Shown one piece after another: positions 33,286 through 45,330 of a stretch of DNA of 64,000 nucleotides (the first letter of the stretch is position 1; every line of letters starts with the position of its first letter). The stretch is from assembly GCA_023052935.1 (NCBI GenBank), contig CM041292.1:170169900-170233899 (forward strand), read 5' to 3'. The stretch comes from Piezodorus guildinii (taxonomy: Eukaryota; Arthropoda; Insecta; Hemiptera; Pentatomidae). Under the pieces are notes generated by a model, which did no database searches, was not told where the DNA came from, and was given only the letters and a program-made list of their open reading frames with translations. Both the position numbers and the translations under genes were made by a program.

Positions 33286-34419
33286 AAGTCAATAATATTT
33301 AAAAAACGGATGCTTACATAAGAAAGGTAACATTAAGGGTTCCAGATCCTCGGCAAAGGGTTGTCGTTCGGAAAGTAAAATGTTGTTTGTTGTTAGAAGA
33401 ACCTGAACAAAAAGAGAATAAAAAGTTGAAATTAGGAAATGGTGACCGGCTAGAAGAAGAGGTTCCAAAAAGAGAAGGAATGCAGTCGAGAATCCTGGGA
33501 ACGCTGTAAATTCTAGTTACATTCATATGCATGTAACTATCCGATGGCGGTTTGGGGTCCTGTAAAGACCACTTTTTCTGAAGGCTAGCCAAAACCGGCG
33601 GGGCCCCTATTTAGCAAGATTTATAGCACGCCCCCCCCCCTCTCGAATTCACCTAGGCCCCTTCAAGCCTCGCTGTATGCTCTACCGGATCTTCAAGGTC
33701 TTAGCTCTTCTTATTTTCATACGAATATCTTTTCTCATTTTCATTTTCATCCCACTCCAACGAAATGTTCGAGAGAAAATTGTTTTTTCCTCGTTTGTCT
33801 TTACTCGAACTTGCTAATCCACTGCCTGATCATTTATGGAAAATTCAATACAAATATAATTTTTAATTATATCACTTATTTTTATTGAGTTGGGTAAACA
33901 ACTTGAATATGAATAGTTTACTTTATTTAATAATTGCCTTTTTACTTGTAAATTAAAAGATTATATTCCAATTATTTTTTCGATTAGTTTCCCTTCTTCT
34001 TTAAGTTCACCTTTTTTTTTTTTTTAATTTGATTTTCCTGTATATCTCAGGATTTATTTCTTTATTTATAAACACTGTCATGGTAAACAATTTTCGTTAT
34101 GCCCACTGACCACAAAAACCTCAAGCTCAACAGCTATCAAAGAGAGAAACAGTTTTTGGCGATATTACGAGTATGTGTGATTAAATAAAATCTTCCACTG
34201 TACAAGCTCATTATGAAGTCTTGTCTTCTCTTCAAACCAAACTTGACCTTACTGCTCTCTTAGCGAAAGGAAATTCTGTTGATTCTCAAGCCCTTGCAAT
34301 TTCCCTGAACAACAATTTACCTAACATTAAAGCTAAATATTTACAGCCAAAAAGAGAATGACCCATTTCAACTACTACGCTAGTCAGTAATGGGAGTCAG
34401 AGTTTTAAGGTAATTTTTC
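33286..34419. other. Unrecognised block with a GC-rich patch
   Basis: 33330-33700 is less AT-rich, with a run of ten or more C residues near 33632 and opposing short frames (minus 33314-33592; plus about 33360-33510, Glu/Lys-rich). It could be an old element. 33700-34419 is AT-rich with the first faint BEL-like gag sequence at its end. Confidence 0.35.
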
Positions 34420-36775
34420 GTTACCTCCAATTCAATTACCGATTTTTGTAGGTAATATTGAAAAATGGTCTGAATTTTTTCTCTGTTTCATCCCTTGTTC
34501 ACAACAACGCGTCTCTCACCCCTATTCATCGTTTTTTATTCCTACGAACAATTAAAGCGGAAGTGCCCTCTCCGTAATAGCAAATTTTCAACCTAACACA
34601 GAGAATTACGAATTTGCATTTGCAGGTCATATAAATTGATCAGGAATCCCGAAGGCCTATTCAAATAAAATTCTTCAATTCTAGCCTTGTAATACTGACT
34701 CGTTAAATAATGTGAAGTAATTTCTCGAAACACATGAAAATTCGGTTCAGGAAAGCGTCTGGGAATAAAAGCGTTGTCATTGACCACCTAGCGTCTAAAG
34801 CATTTGAAGATCTGCATTCTTTAAAAACCTTTTTTTTTTCTTTTTTATTATGATTTATTGAAATTGGTCACACGAAAAATCAAACCATTAGAGCTAAGTT
34901 CTCTCTCTATCACTCATACTACAAATTCTAAAGAAAAGAGTAAATTCTCTCATTTCTAACAGCAGTCCTACTTCTTTAGCAGAATGAAACAAAACTCGTG
35001 CATTATATTTGTATATTTTGTCAAAAGACACACTCTCTGTCTTCCTGTTCTGCTTTTTTTCCTCTCAGTCAAGTCAAAAAAAAAAAGATCTGTTCAAGAA
35101 ACATCAGCGTTGTTTCAATTGTTTGGGTCCTCATTTGAAAATCAATTGCAAATCCACGTTCACATATCGTAAATGTAATTCTCACGATCACCACGCGCTT
35201 GTGCATCCTCCTCAAGTTGTGAATTCAAACACACATTTAAACTCCGCGTCTAATCGCTAATCGGATCCTGTCAATCATGCACCCAGTAAGCACTTGAACC
35301 CTTCCGCTGCTCCATCACATGTTGATTCCTCAACGTCTTTCAGTTGTATTACTTCCATTAATCCCGTAACTTTACTTCTAAGCAATTTTCCTGCGCGTAT
35401 TTTTATTAACAAATAGGTTACGTACCCGTCTGAGGGATCATTGACCCTGGACTTTTCTTTTTCTCAAAGCGCCTTTTTGACCATTTGAGTCAAAAAATGC
35501 GCGATCTACCCACTACGTTATAAGGCTTTCTCAGAGACACATTCTGTGGTTCTTCATATTACTAATCATTTGCCTTTTACAAGTCTTACCGCAAATTTCG
35601 CTCGCGCTTTCGAACTCCACGTTTGGCCGATCATGATTTTCACCGATCAGACAAAATTTACCTCTTCCTATGTACCGATGCCTACTCGCAATTATTATTG
35701 CCACAACCTTCTATTCCAATCTCTGTCGGTCCAATCGTTCTTTTTCTACTCCTCTGGCAACCAGAAAGATCACTACTCGCTCACTCTACTCGTCAAACGT
35801 CTTGATAAGACTCCCTCCCATACATTGGAACATCTTCGCGAATATTTGTATTTGGGCCACATGTTCTTTCCCATGCAAGCTACTTCATACGCTACTCCTC
35901 ACCACGTTGTTATGAAGCTTACCAATTAAAAAAGCAAAATACGTGTAATTTTCAATGCGCCTAGCCCGACTGAACTGTACTTTCGCTCGATGACCTAAAT
36001 TAGAGCTTGATGTTTCCGATATACTCAACTTTCAATTCTCCCGAATCGTCTTATGCTGTGACAAATTTATAGGCACGTTTTAGTTCATGAGGAAGATTTA
36101 CGCTTGCAGCACATTTATTCGGAACCAGAAGCTGCTGTTACTGCTCAGGAAGCCGAGCTCAACACCATGACTTACGGTTTAGCTCCCTCAGCCTTTTTGC
36201 CTGCGCGTTCTACATCAGCTTGTTTAAGATGGAGAACTCTGTTTTCCTTTGGCTGCTCAAGCCCGTTAAAACAGGCTTACATTGACGATATCACCACAGG
36301 TGCGAATGATATTCACTCTGCTATCGCCTTAAGAGCGCATTTGAAGCAGCTACTTTCGTCTGGTGGCTTTGAATTACGCAAATGATCTTCAAGCCATACC
36401 CACGTGCATTGTGATTTATCTCCCGACCATTTAGAATTCACAGTACTTTTCAATACTGAGGACAAAGTCCTAAAAATTTTGGGCCTGAGCTGAGAACCAT
36501 CCCACGACTTCTTCGTTTTTAGAGTTCAGCCTTTTCAATCATCCTGCACCAAGCGCAATATTCTCTTCTTTATCGCCAGAATTTTCGACCCGATTGGATT
36601 TCTGTCACCAATCACCATTTCCTTTAAAATCATAACGCAGAGAATTTGGCCTGCCAAACTTGATCGAGACCAACCCGTTACTTCAGAAATTGACGATATC
36701 ACGACATTTCTTCGGAAACAATTGACCAACCATCTTGATCACATTGCACTATATACAGTCCAACCCAGAGTGTAA
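34420..36775 (+). pseudogene. Decayed BEL/Pao LTR retrotransposon (gag-pol)
   Basis: Order along the plus strand, in broken frames. First a BEL-type gag segment, 'LPIFVGNIEKWSEFF' (about 34435). Then zinc-knuckle sequence 'RCFNCLGPHLKINCKS' followed by 'HDHHALVHPP' (35104-35217). Protease-like remains lie near 35430. RT pieces follow: 'YATPHHVVMKLTN' (35888), 'LNTMTYGLAPSAFLPARST' (36158) and the catalytic 'YIDD' (36279). Last is 'FIARIFDPIGFLSPITI' (36569), a hallmark of Pao pol after the RT. Integrase and LTRs were not found. Many stops make it an old relic. Confidence 0.8.
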
Positions 36776-37781
36776 TTTTTATTTAGAAGAAGTCATATTT
36801 TGTTTCATACTAAATATAATGTTAACCAACGAGCTTTAATTCAACAGAAGTGAAAACATTAATTTTCGTCATTTGTTGATTTTTTTAATTTCAGAAAAAC
36901 TTGTAGTGTGTATGGCGATGATGCCTTATGGGTCACTGTCTGTAAGTGGTTTTGAACCGGAAATTCTGACTTGTAAGACGCAAAGCGCTCGGGTCGTATT
37001 TTAACTATTCTTTGAGGATGGAAAAAAAAACCATGAAAGATGGCAAGATGCAAGAGACCAAAATGAGTCATGTATAATTGATTAAACATATTTACAAGAA
37101 TCTGAAGTTGGTTTTTTTTTAAATCATTAGTAAAGAAATTGTAAAAAACGAACTTATTTTACAACAAGTATTGAAGTGACCGAAAGCGATAGTATAGCAT
37201 GTTTAATTATCGTTTTAACTTTATTAATTTTTTTTTTACTACATATAATTCAAATTTCAATCATTTAATACGATATTATATAAATTGATATACATTTCTG
37301 ACACCTGCTTTTTCTGTATCGACCTCTGATTCTTGCCTTAAGGTCATAAAATCTACACTTGATTTTTAATTCATTATTTTTTTTCCTTTACAGATAGGAT
37401 TAATTAAGAAAAAAAAATAGCGTTGGAGTTCGAATTGTTCTACCAGTGGCCTTGTGCTCCATCCATGTCGAAGTATTTACCAGTATCACGAAAATAATCT
37501 AAACTATATCAGCATATAAATTATACATGTTTGTTTGTATTTTCCTGTTGTTGAATAATCAGGAGGATAATTGCGATTTTATTTGCGTCATGAAGTTATT
37601 ATTCTTGCAATTACTGCCAACCCGTGCCTCTAACCTTACACGTGTAGGTAACTACAATGCAATGTTTTATTATTTAGAAAATAAATTACTTTCAATGAGT
37701 TTTTTTTTGTTTATGATTAGTATAATATCATTACTCAATGTCATCAGTTAAATACCTTAAGTAATATGCATCAACAATAAC
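36776..37781. other. AT-rich spacer
   Basis: Nothing identified between the BEL/Pao relic and the inverted repeat. Confidence 0.45.
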
Positions 37782-37899
37782 TCGGCTACAACGCCATCTT
37801 TAGGTGCAATGGATTTAGATATGAGGCTTTGGCTTTAAAGCATCTACTCCCATTAGATCAAATTAGTTCCATTGCACCTGAAGATGGCGTTGTAGCCGA
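37782..37899. repeat. Long inverted repeat (32-bp arms, 54-bp loop)
   Basis: The arms at 37782-37813 and 37868-37899 are reverse complements with one mismatch. The right arm contains the CTGAAGA-hairpin-GAAA motif, and the left arm carries its mirror image. Confidence 0.9.
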
Positions 37900-37912
37900 A
37901 ACGTAGTGCAAT
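37871..37912 (+). ncRNA. Hammerhead-like ribozyme motif, locus 3
   Basis: Layout: ATTGCAC (37871-37877), CTGAAGA (37878-37884), T, GGC, loop GTTGTA, GCC, GAAA (37898-37901), CG, TA (37904-37905), GTGCAAT (37906-37912). The outer 7-mers pair perfectly as stem I, GGC/GCC forms stem II, and the core residues match the hammerhead consensus (CUGANGA, GAAA, UH). Stem III would be a single pair, which in Penelope-like elements is associated with activity as a dimer. Cleavage activity is inferred only. Confidence 0.45.
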
Positions 37913-38009
37913 TATTTTCAATAAAAGAATGGTGAAGTAGAAATCAGCCTCCAACTGTATTCACAGAAATTGACCTTCACCTAAAAGAATCTACACCTTA
38001 TATAAAGTT

Positions 38010-38090
38010 GATCTATATATTCCAAGAAAATGAAAAAAAGAATCACTGAAATTGGTTCAGAACTAGCAGAGATATAGCTTTTTGAAATAT
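38010..38090 (+). repeat. Short dispersed repeat, copy 1
   Basis: The 'actgaaattggttcagaact' block followed by 'agcagagatatag' and 'ttttgaaat' recurs on the minus strand at 60245-60335. Its class is unknown. Confidence 0.65.
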
Positions 38091-39448
38091 CAAATATTCC
38101 ATTTTCCTTTTAATTATTTATTGCTTTTAATATACATAAGTTAATTGTGTATTTTTGAAGGTATCTATTAGATATTCGTATATAAACTACAGTTAATATT
38201 CATCATGTATTTTTCTGTTGGGCAATATCGTATATTTAAAAGGTTGTAGTGACTTAAAAAGCAAGAAGAAAGAGTAGTTTTAAAAATTCTTAATTCTAAT
38301 AAAATTGAATCAGACAGTTTTTGTTGCGTTCGGTATTCATCATTGTCTACGAACATAGACAAATTTTTATGTTAGATAATATTTTTTTCTAAAATAGTCC
38401 CATTTTAATCCTTTTAATAATCGTCTATATCCCTTATGATATTTACAATATAAATGAATATAAAATAAATATAATAAAAAATGAAACAGGAAAAATATTT
38501 CCCTTTTTTTTCTGCATCGGTTGTTATAAAATTCTTCATACTTAATATTCATACACTTTAATTACTACTGTTAATAAAAAATATGCATTTCAGCAATCAC
38601 ATTTCTGGTAATAATTATGATCAAACGTATATAACCTTAGTTTTTTATATATTTTTTAATACGTGTTAGTTAAATATATAAATTATGGCAGCCAAAATTA
38701 TTTAAATGGCCAAGTAGTAAACATTAGATCACTTTTATGAATAACAGGAGGGAGTGAAAGAAAAATGAATGGGTATCTAACAGACAATATTAAGCTATTT
38801 GTAGCAAATCGTAAGATCCATTCATAAAGTGTGGTTATCACATTTCGCACACTCAACTATTTAGATGCCTGCAGCTAGAGGAGCCTATAAGCATGAGTAA
38901 ATGGATAATTAAAATTATTTCAAAATAAAAAATAGGTATGCAATAATTACACCAAAACTGAAAATAATTGATCTTTTTGACTGTCATCTTTAAATTTCGA
39001 GTGCTATTTTTTAAAGACGTCAGGCCCGTCACAAAGTAAATGATAGATGAGGAAAATAGACGTTTTGACGACAGTAGTATTTAAATTATATTATTTCTAT
39101 CATTTTTTTTCTTTTTCTGAGCTCTTGTTTTGAGGGAAAGTTTTGACTTGTGAGAACATAATGAAAGATTAATCTTATCCCTGGTCATTGTTCGTGCAGA
39201 TATCGCCAGCATCATGGGCCCGCCTCACGATTGTTAAAAGTAAAAGGTTCTGTTATTTCCTAACAAGTTATTCGGTTATTATTTCTTCGATAATAACAAC
39301 AGTAATATATTATAATACAATGCTATAACGATTTAAATTACGTTATTATGTAATATAAAAAAAAACAAAAAAACATTAATCACAAATTCGAGAATAATGC
39401 GAAAAACATATTACCTAAAAATAAATGTGTTATAAGTCGAAAAAAAAA
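38091..39448. other. AT-rich spacer, nothing recognised
   Basis: No coding frame with recognisable motifs. AT-rich throughout. Confidence 0.45.
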
Positions 39449-40030
39449 AATCTGGTGGGTGCGACACAAGTCTTTCACTTACCTCCGTTGTTGAAATAAA
39501 TTTAAGAATGTTTAAATACAGCCAGAAATCAAACGTTAAATAATTAATTACATTGATTTTCAATAGAAATTATTTATTAAATAATCGATTGTATTATTAT
39601 CTACAATAATAATAAGTTTTCTCCCCATTTCATCGTTCTCCATTATCTTTAACAACTTTATGTGTAGCATAATGATTTTTTCTAAAATCTTTAGCTTTCA
39701 AACGGTATATTATACGTCTATATTACTGTTATTATGTTTCAAAAACTAAAAATTACATACAAAAGTTTACTCATTTCTCCTTTAATTGGTTATCGAATCG
39801 TTCAACTTATATATTTACTTGTTTTTTATCAATGCTTACAAGATAGTATGTTTATTTTTTTTTCGAACCTAGAAAATTAAAGGTACATTAGCAGAAGAAC
39901 ATTTAAAATATCGGCATTTAAGCCCTGTCTGACTATTTCATTCAGAATCAAACCTACATCATATTAAAGCCTATAAAATTTTACATAATAATGAGTTTAA
40001 TCAACAGCCTTTTTCAGTTTAGGAGGAAAA
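39449..40030 (-). repeat. Dispersed repeat family R copy, inverted
   Basis: Runs in the opposite direction. The terminal block ('ctggtgggtgcgacacaagt', 'ctttcacttacctccgttgt') is near 39452-39493. 'atcggcatttaagccctgtc' is near 39911 and 'aatcaaacctacatcatatt' near 39947. Confidence 0.65.
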
Positions 40031-40119
40031 TTTTGCTGTTACCCATAGTTTTCTTTAAACAGTCAAAATCCAATTAGGCTTTGTTTGGAAAAATCGTCAT
40101 CCAAGTGTTTGAAAAAAAT

Positions 40120-40364
40120 TAAAACCTCCTGGGAGATTACACTCACGTTTCTCGATGTCTTTTATATGGTAGGGTCATCTCTCCTTTCGGCTAATTTTGT
40201 GGGTGACCACTATTTGGCTGACGGGTCTCACATACCCGGGAGAGAGGCTGTGAGTAAAGCCTCATTTATTAAATGCTTGAAAAACCCCCTTCGGGACTGG
40301 GATTCGAACTCACAACCTTTAGCGTGAGAGACTAGTGCGCTAGCCACTCAGCCACGGGCTCCCC
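40120..40364 (-). mobile_element. tRNA-derived SINE, third family (B)
   Basis: The minus-strand head reads GGAGCCCGTGGCTGAGTGG..., with A box 'TGGCTGAGTGGCTAGCGC' and B box 'GGTTGTGAGTTCGAATCCC' at the spacing of a tRNA gene. A body unrelated to families A and C follows ('gagaggctgtgagtaaagcc' on +). The flanks share TTGAAAAAA (40109-40118 and 40365-40373) as a possible TSD. The tRNA part lacks an intact acceptor partner strand, so it is a SINE head. Confidence 0.8.
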
Positions 40365-40374
40365 TTGAAAAAAT

Positions 40375-42897
40375 GTTTCTAAAACCTAAAAGTTTATTTT
40401 TTTTTTAATATCTCAAAAGCTACATTTCCTGTAAATACCCATTTGTATGATAAGCGAACTAACCATAGGAAAGCAAATTCATCTTAATATGACCATTTTT
40501 AGCAGAAATAAGAAATTTGTAATAAATATTCATACGTAAGCATGTTGGGCTTCTTATCCATGCTTCGTATGCAGGTTCTCATGTAAACACGTTCATTATT
40601 TTTTTTTAATTTAATTAAATTATAAACCACATACCTAAAATTTAAAAAACATCATTAATTTATTTTGTTTAAAAATTGAAGTGGAATCCAATATTATTAA
40701 ACAAGGATCTGCTATTAAATAATACATTGTTGTTTTTTTTTTAATTAAAATAGTTAATGAGGAACATATTGCCTTATTAGAAGGTTATCCCAAGCCACGA
40801 GTTAAAGCTATTAGTCATATAATATTATATTACTATATTATTGAATACTAAATAAGAATTTTCTATAGAATAATTTTGTGTTTAATCTTCATTGCTCAGT
40901 GACTATAGATATTCTTTAGTCCTATTCTTGTTTTTTTGGAGGTTAGATCGTTAGTTTGGATGTCCTATTGTTTTAATGTCTCTCATAAATTATTTAGATT
41001 AATGTCGTTTATATTCAGTTTTCGATTTTTGGAAAGGATTTTATCCTTCTTTTTTCCCCACTATCCTGCTCGACTCGAGTGCCAAGATCCATTGAATGGG
41101 CATTCCCTTCCTTTCAATACCTGCCTTGGCTGTGACTGCCTCGGCTTCCAAATCATGTCATTACAGTAGCTAGGTTCCTGTGGGGTCCCCGGAAGCTCAC
41201 GCTCTCAACGCAGCATCTAAATGCATTTTCTGTAATTTCCTTTAAGATTTAGTTATACAGTCTCTTAAAACATCTTCCTGTCCATAATTAAAACGTGGAG
41301 TTTTCATTTTTTTTTAAATATTAACGACCCAACAGTACAAAACCTTTCTAATTTTAAATGAGACAGAAGTTTTCAGATATTTCGATGACACTATCTATAA
41401 ATTTTCATTAGAAAATGAGTCATTTTACTAATAGCTTGTCACGGGTTCAATTTTTATGTGGTGTCATTTATGATGAAGAAAGCACAGTTTGTCCGATTGG
41501 AATTTCTCTCTTGGGATTACCAGTTCATCAGAGAAGAAGAGATGTTAATAAAATATAGTTTAAAAAACTTGTAGGAAAATTATATTAACGTGTAAGACTT
41601 CTTTTGTAGCGTATTAACGTTCCCAAAACCATATACTTTCCAACGGTGCATTATCTTAACTAGAATTTCACTTAGGGAGGCTTCGGCAGTTACTTCATCT
41701 TCATACATAATATTTGACAAATTAATTATTTTTCTGTAAAAATTAACAAGTTTTTATTCATTGGCAGAACTGTAGGCTTTTAATGTCATGATTTTTAATT
41801 GTTTCACTTTCCTAGCTTGAGTGGTTGTTGAAATAGAGAAAAAAAAATTTTAGTGGTACCAAGTCCGCTAGGAATAACATAAAATTTGACATAATATAAT
41901 AGCTACATCTGGCCGACACAAAATTAATGAAAAGCAAAAAAAAAAAAAATTTAACATAAGTAAAAAAAAAAACATAAAGCAATAAAAACATATAAATTAA
42001 TTTGGTGACAATATAATAAAAGAAAATTTACTGCTTATGGTTAAACTAAAAGAGGATTCAGAAAAAAAGAAAAGTTCAGATAAATTGTCTAAATACAAGT
42101 AAAAAACAAAAAATATTTACTATTATCTCACTAAACCTTAACAGTTGTTGTAAAATTATAAAAATAAATCAAATAGTTGGTGTTTTATTAAGTTTTTTTC
42201 TTTGGCGTGTATTCGATTTCTAATACTGAGGTATATATTTTTTAATTTTGAGATCGTTTTCCTTTAATAAACGTCTTCAAAGAAGTAAACTTCTAAAACT
42301 ATGGTGCCACTTTCACCACTTAACAATTTTGGGAAAATATGTATTGTAACTTATTTTATCGTGTAACAGTGACATTTTGTTATTATTTACGATAACGGTG
42401 CCCCAGTTGCTAGACGTCACCCAATCCCTGACTGGGTAGAGGTAGCCGTTGATCTGCATTTCTTTGCATTCGAGAAGGACGTGACTTGGTAACTGATCCC
42501 AGAGTGACGTGGAGTAACGCTGCGTGTGCTGCATATCACTGCGTATATCTGCACCCGATATCAACACCTCTTAATCTATCCAGTTTGCACTATCCATTAA
42601 CACTGCTAAGGTGGCGTTTGACATTGCATCTTAATCAGTTTTTTCTACTTTCTAGAAAATAAATCAAATCAATGCCTTGGCATCTCGTGTATAGCCAAGA
42701 CATATCTAATTGATTGCTTTATTGAAACGGGTATATGTATAATAATAATAGATAATTAATTATGTTTCGGATGGGGCATAATTTATAAACCTGTTTGATT
42801 ATTCTTCAACTAATCAACACCCTCTTCAATGATGGAATGATATTTTATTGAATGAAATGATATATATGAAAATTGATAAAGAAATATAACCTTTCTA
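40375..42897. other. AT-rich spacer with two unexplained short frames
   Basis: Frames at 40936-41169 (+) and 42313-42567 (-) lie in less AT-rich patches (41040-41220; 42390-42590) but show no motif that I recognise. The rest is AT-rich. Confidence 0.4.
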
Positions 42898-43125
42898 TGT
42901 TGTTTGTTTATTTAACGCCACTTTATGCTTCTACGGCTAATCGGACGATGCTACAGTGGGGGTCCTAAATTTTGCCTCTCCAGGATTAATTAGGTTTGGG
43001 ATCTTTAACGAGTACCTGTCATCGCACAAGTTCGGGACTACCTTTTTACTTCCCATTCGAAGGACCGCATAGCTAAGGATTTTTTACTCCCATTAAAAAA
43101 ACCTCCGATCCTAAGATTTTGATCC
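42898..43125 (-). mobile_element. SINE family A copy lacking the tRNA head
   Basis: Minus-strand copy running from the AAATAAACAAAC-type tail (42898-42913 on +) through 'gatgctacagtgggggtcct', 'tttaacgagtacctg' and 'taaggattttttactcccat'. It stops at about 43125 before the tRNA-like head. Confidence 0.85.
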
Positions 43126-44137
43126 TAACAACAAATTACTGAAGTAGCGAGAAAAATTGTTTTAAGAATGGGTTACTGCGTAGTTTTGTAATATTTATAG
43201 CGGACTATTTCAAATGAGACTGAGTAAAAAAATTATACACATATCATACTTCTTTGTGATAAGTATAGGAGGAAAAAATAAATAAAATAAAATATATATA
43301 TAGTTATGTTTACTTTTATTTTATTCGACATTTTTTTATATTTTCTATAGTATAACGGAATAAGCATGTAAAATCTGCCCAAGCGTATATTAGAGCGAAA
43401 TTTATACCATTGATTCACACCTAGGAGAAACAACCTTATGCAAATTTTTAGCCCCTTAACCCTTACGGGAGAAAAGTTATGGAAGAAGAAAGAAAAAAAC
43501 AAAAGAAAATGTATTTTCTCCTGAATAGCTCAACCGATTTTCACGAAAAAAAATATTTGTTATGGATTTTACAAAACGGTTCCAAAAAATATTATTTAAA
43601 TTTTTTTCCCACGAAAATGTGTAAAAAAATATGTTCAGTATTTTCGCTACTCCAGGACATTTAGATAGACAGGTGATATTTAAAGAATAAATAATTTTAA
43701 ATGTTCGTAAAAAATGGAATAGTTCTACTGGTAGACGAAGATAGTCAATGTCTCAATAATAAACCCAATGAACAACAGTTTGCATTGTATTTATATTCAT
43801 ATTTCGTAGCAATATTAATTTTCTGAAACGGTGATTCCTTAATTTAAAAAAAATAATGTTACTAGATTTCCCACTGTGATTTTTTTTAAAATTTTTTTTT
43901 TTAATGAAAATATGATTCAATAGTTTGAATATGTTACCCTCGTTTCAATATAATCGCTCATCTACTTTAAAAATCTAAATCTCAATATTTTTTTATAAAT
44001 TTAAACCCTGCATATCAAATCCAAGATTATTTTCGTAAGAATTACAAATAATTAAAAAAATAAGAATACAAAAACATGAATTAAGATCTGATAATATCTA
44101 AATAACTGTACTTAAGCCACTGCCCATAGAAAATCTG
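43126..44137. other. AT-rich spacer
   Basis: Contains a 'gcccttacgggagaaaagtt' patch near 43455 (actual lead-in 'accccttaacccttacggg'-like) and A/T-rich sequence. No gene recognised. Confidence 0.4.
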
Positions 44138-44533
44138 TCAATTGAGACGTTGATTTCCAAAAGGTACTATATCCGTTCTAGGAAATTTTACAGGAAGCGC
44201 CAAAATCTCTCGTTATCATATTATTAAACCCGCTGATTTGAGTCTTTTCGCATTAAAATATAGAATTGTTTTTTTTACTAAAATAATAAAACCATATTAA
44301 AGTTATGAAATGAAATGTTTTAGTATGATTTAGGACTAAACTAAATGTGTAATTAGTACCTTAAGAAATTAATAGCATTTCTAAATCGCGTTATTAAAGT
44401 ACTTGAGTGTTCAATAGAAACAATCAAATTAAAGATTCAGATAAAACTAAATGAGGAGAATATAAATATGTCAAAATATCAATTTCGTAAAAAATGTCCT
44501 TTAGTACCTTTTGGAAATCAACGCCTCAATTGA
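44138..44533 (+). mobile_element. MITE-like non-autonomous DNA element with terminal inverted repeats
   Basis: 396 bp with near-identical terminal inverted repeats of about 31 bp. The left end is TCAATTGAGACGTTGATTTC and continues to 'aaaaggtact'. The right end is its reverse complement with one difference (gagacg versus gaggcg). The interior is AT-rich and non-coding. A second copy at 19405-21218 confirms the family. No clear target-site duplication was seen, so I cannot assign a superfamily. Confidence 0.85.
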
Positions 44534-44695
44534 TGACATCAAATGGACAGGCAAGCTTCTTAGTTTTTGTAGCAATTGAAAAAGAACCATATTAACTCAA
44601 ACTCTAGTTATTTACTCATGTCATATTTGAATTCTTTTTTTCATTATCTTTAAAAAAAAAAAAATAAATAAATAAATAAAATACTTTAAATAAGT

Positions 44696-44983
44696 TTGTT
44701 TGTTTATTTATTTAACGTCACTTTATGCTACTATGGCTAATCGGACGATGCTACAGTGGGAGTCCTAAATTTTGCCTATCCAGCTTTTATTAGGATAGGG
44801 ATCTTTAACGAGTACCTGACATCGCACAGGCTCGGGACCACCTTTTAACGTCCCCTCCGAAGGACGGCGTAGCTAAGGATTTTTTACTCCCATTAAAAAA
44901 TCCTAGGACCACCTGCAGGTTTGAACCCGTGACCTTTAGCATGGGAGGCTGTTACGCTAGCCATCCAGCTACAAGTGATCCCG
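44696..44983 (-). mobile_element. SINE family A, best-preserved copy, with TSD
   Basis: Complete 288-bp SINE on the minus strand, flanked by the direct repeat CTTTAAATAAGT (44684-44695 and 44984-44995). From the minus strand: a tRNA-like head with B box 'GGTTCAAACC', body blocks 'taaggattttttactccc', 'tcgcacaggctcgggaccac' and 'gagtcctaaattttgcctat' (as read on +), and a TAAATAAATAAAC tail. The TSD and tail show mobilisation by a LINE. Confidence 0.92.
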
Positions 44984-44995
44984 CTTTAAATAAGT

Positions 44996-45255
44996 ATATT
45001 TTGTTTACTATATAAGTATATAGTACTATAATAAGTATATTTTGTTTACTATATATTTTGTCATATTACAGTGACTGAGTGCATACATATTTTTAAATTA
45101 TGATGAAATCAAGACTTATTTTAACATGTTTTTTCATTGTAATATAAAATTAAAAAAACAAAAACATAATTGTTGAATTTTATTTATTAATTTTGTATTT
45201 GTATACACCTATGCTTATAAATACAACTGCTCTTTTGACTGAATATCAAAAGAAG

Positions 45256-45330
<75 letters not shown>

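Noticed and set aside
33625..33640. C-rich run as a regulatory or G-quadruplex site
   Set aside because: A single C homopolymer without spaced G/C tracts; no support.
34593..34787. Minus-strand 64-codon frame inside the BEL/Pao relic
   Set aside because: It opposes the element's coding strand and has no recognisable motif; most likely chance.
40295..40363. Possible minus-strand tRNA gene
   Set aside because: Boxes A and B are well spaced, but there is no paired acceptor stem and a SINE body follows.
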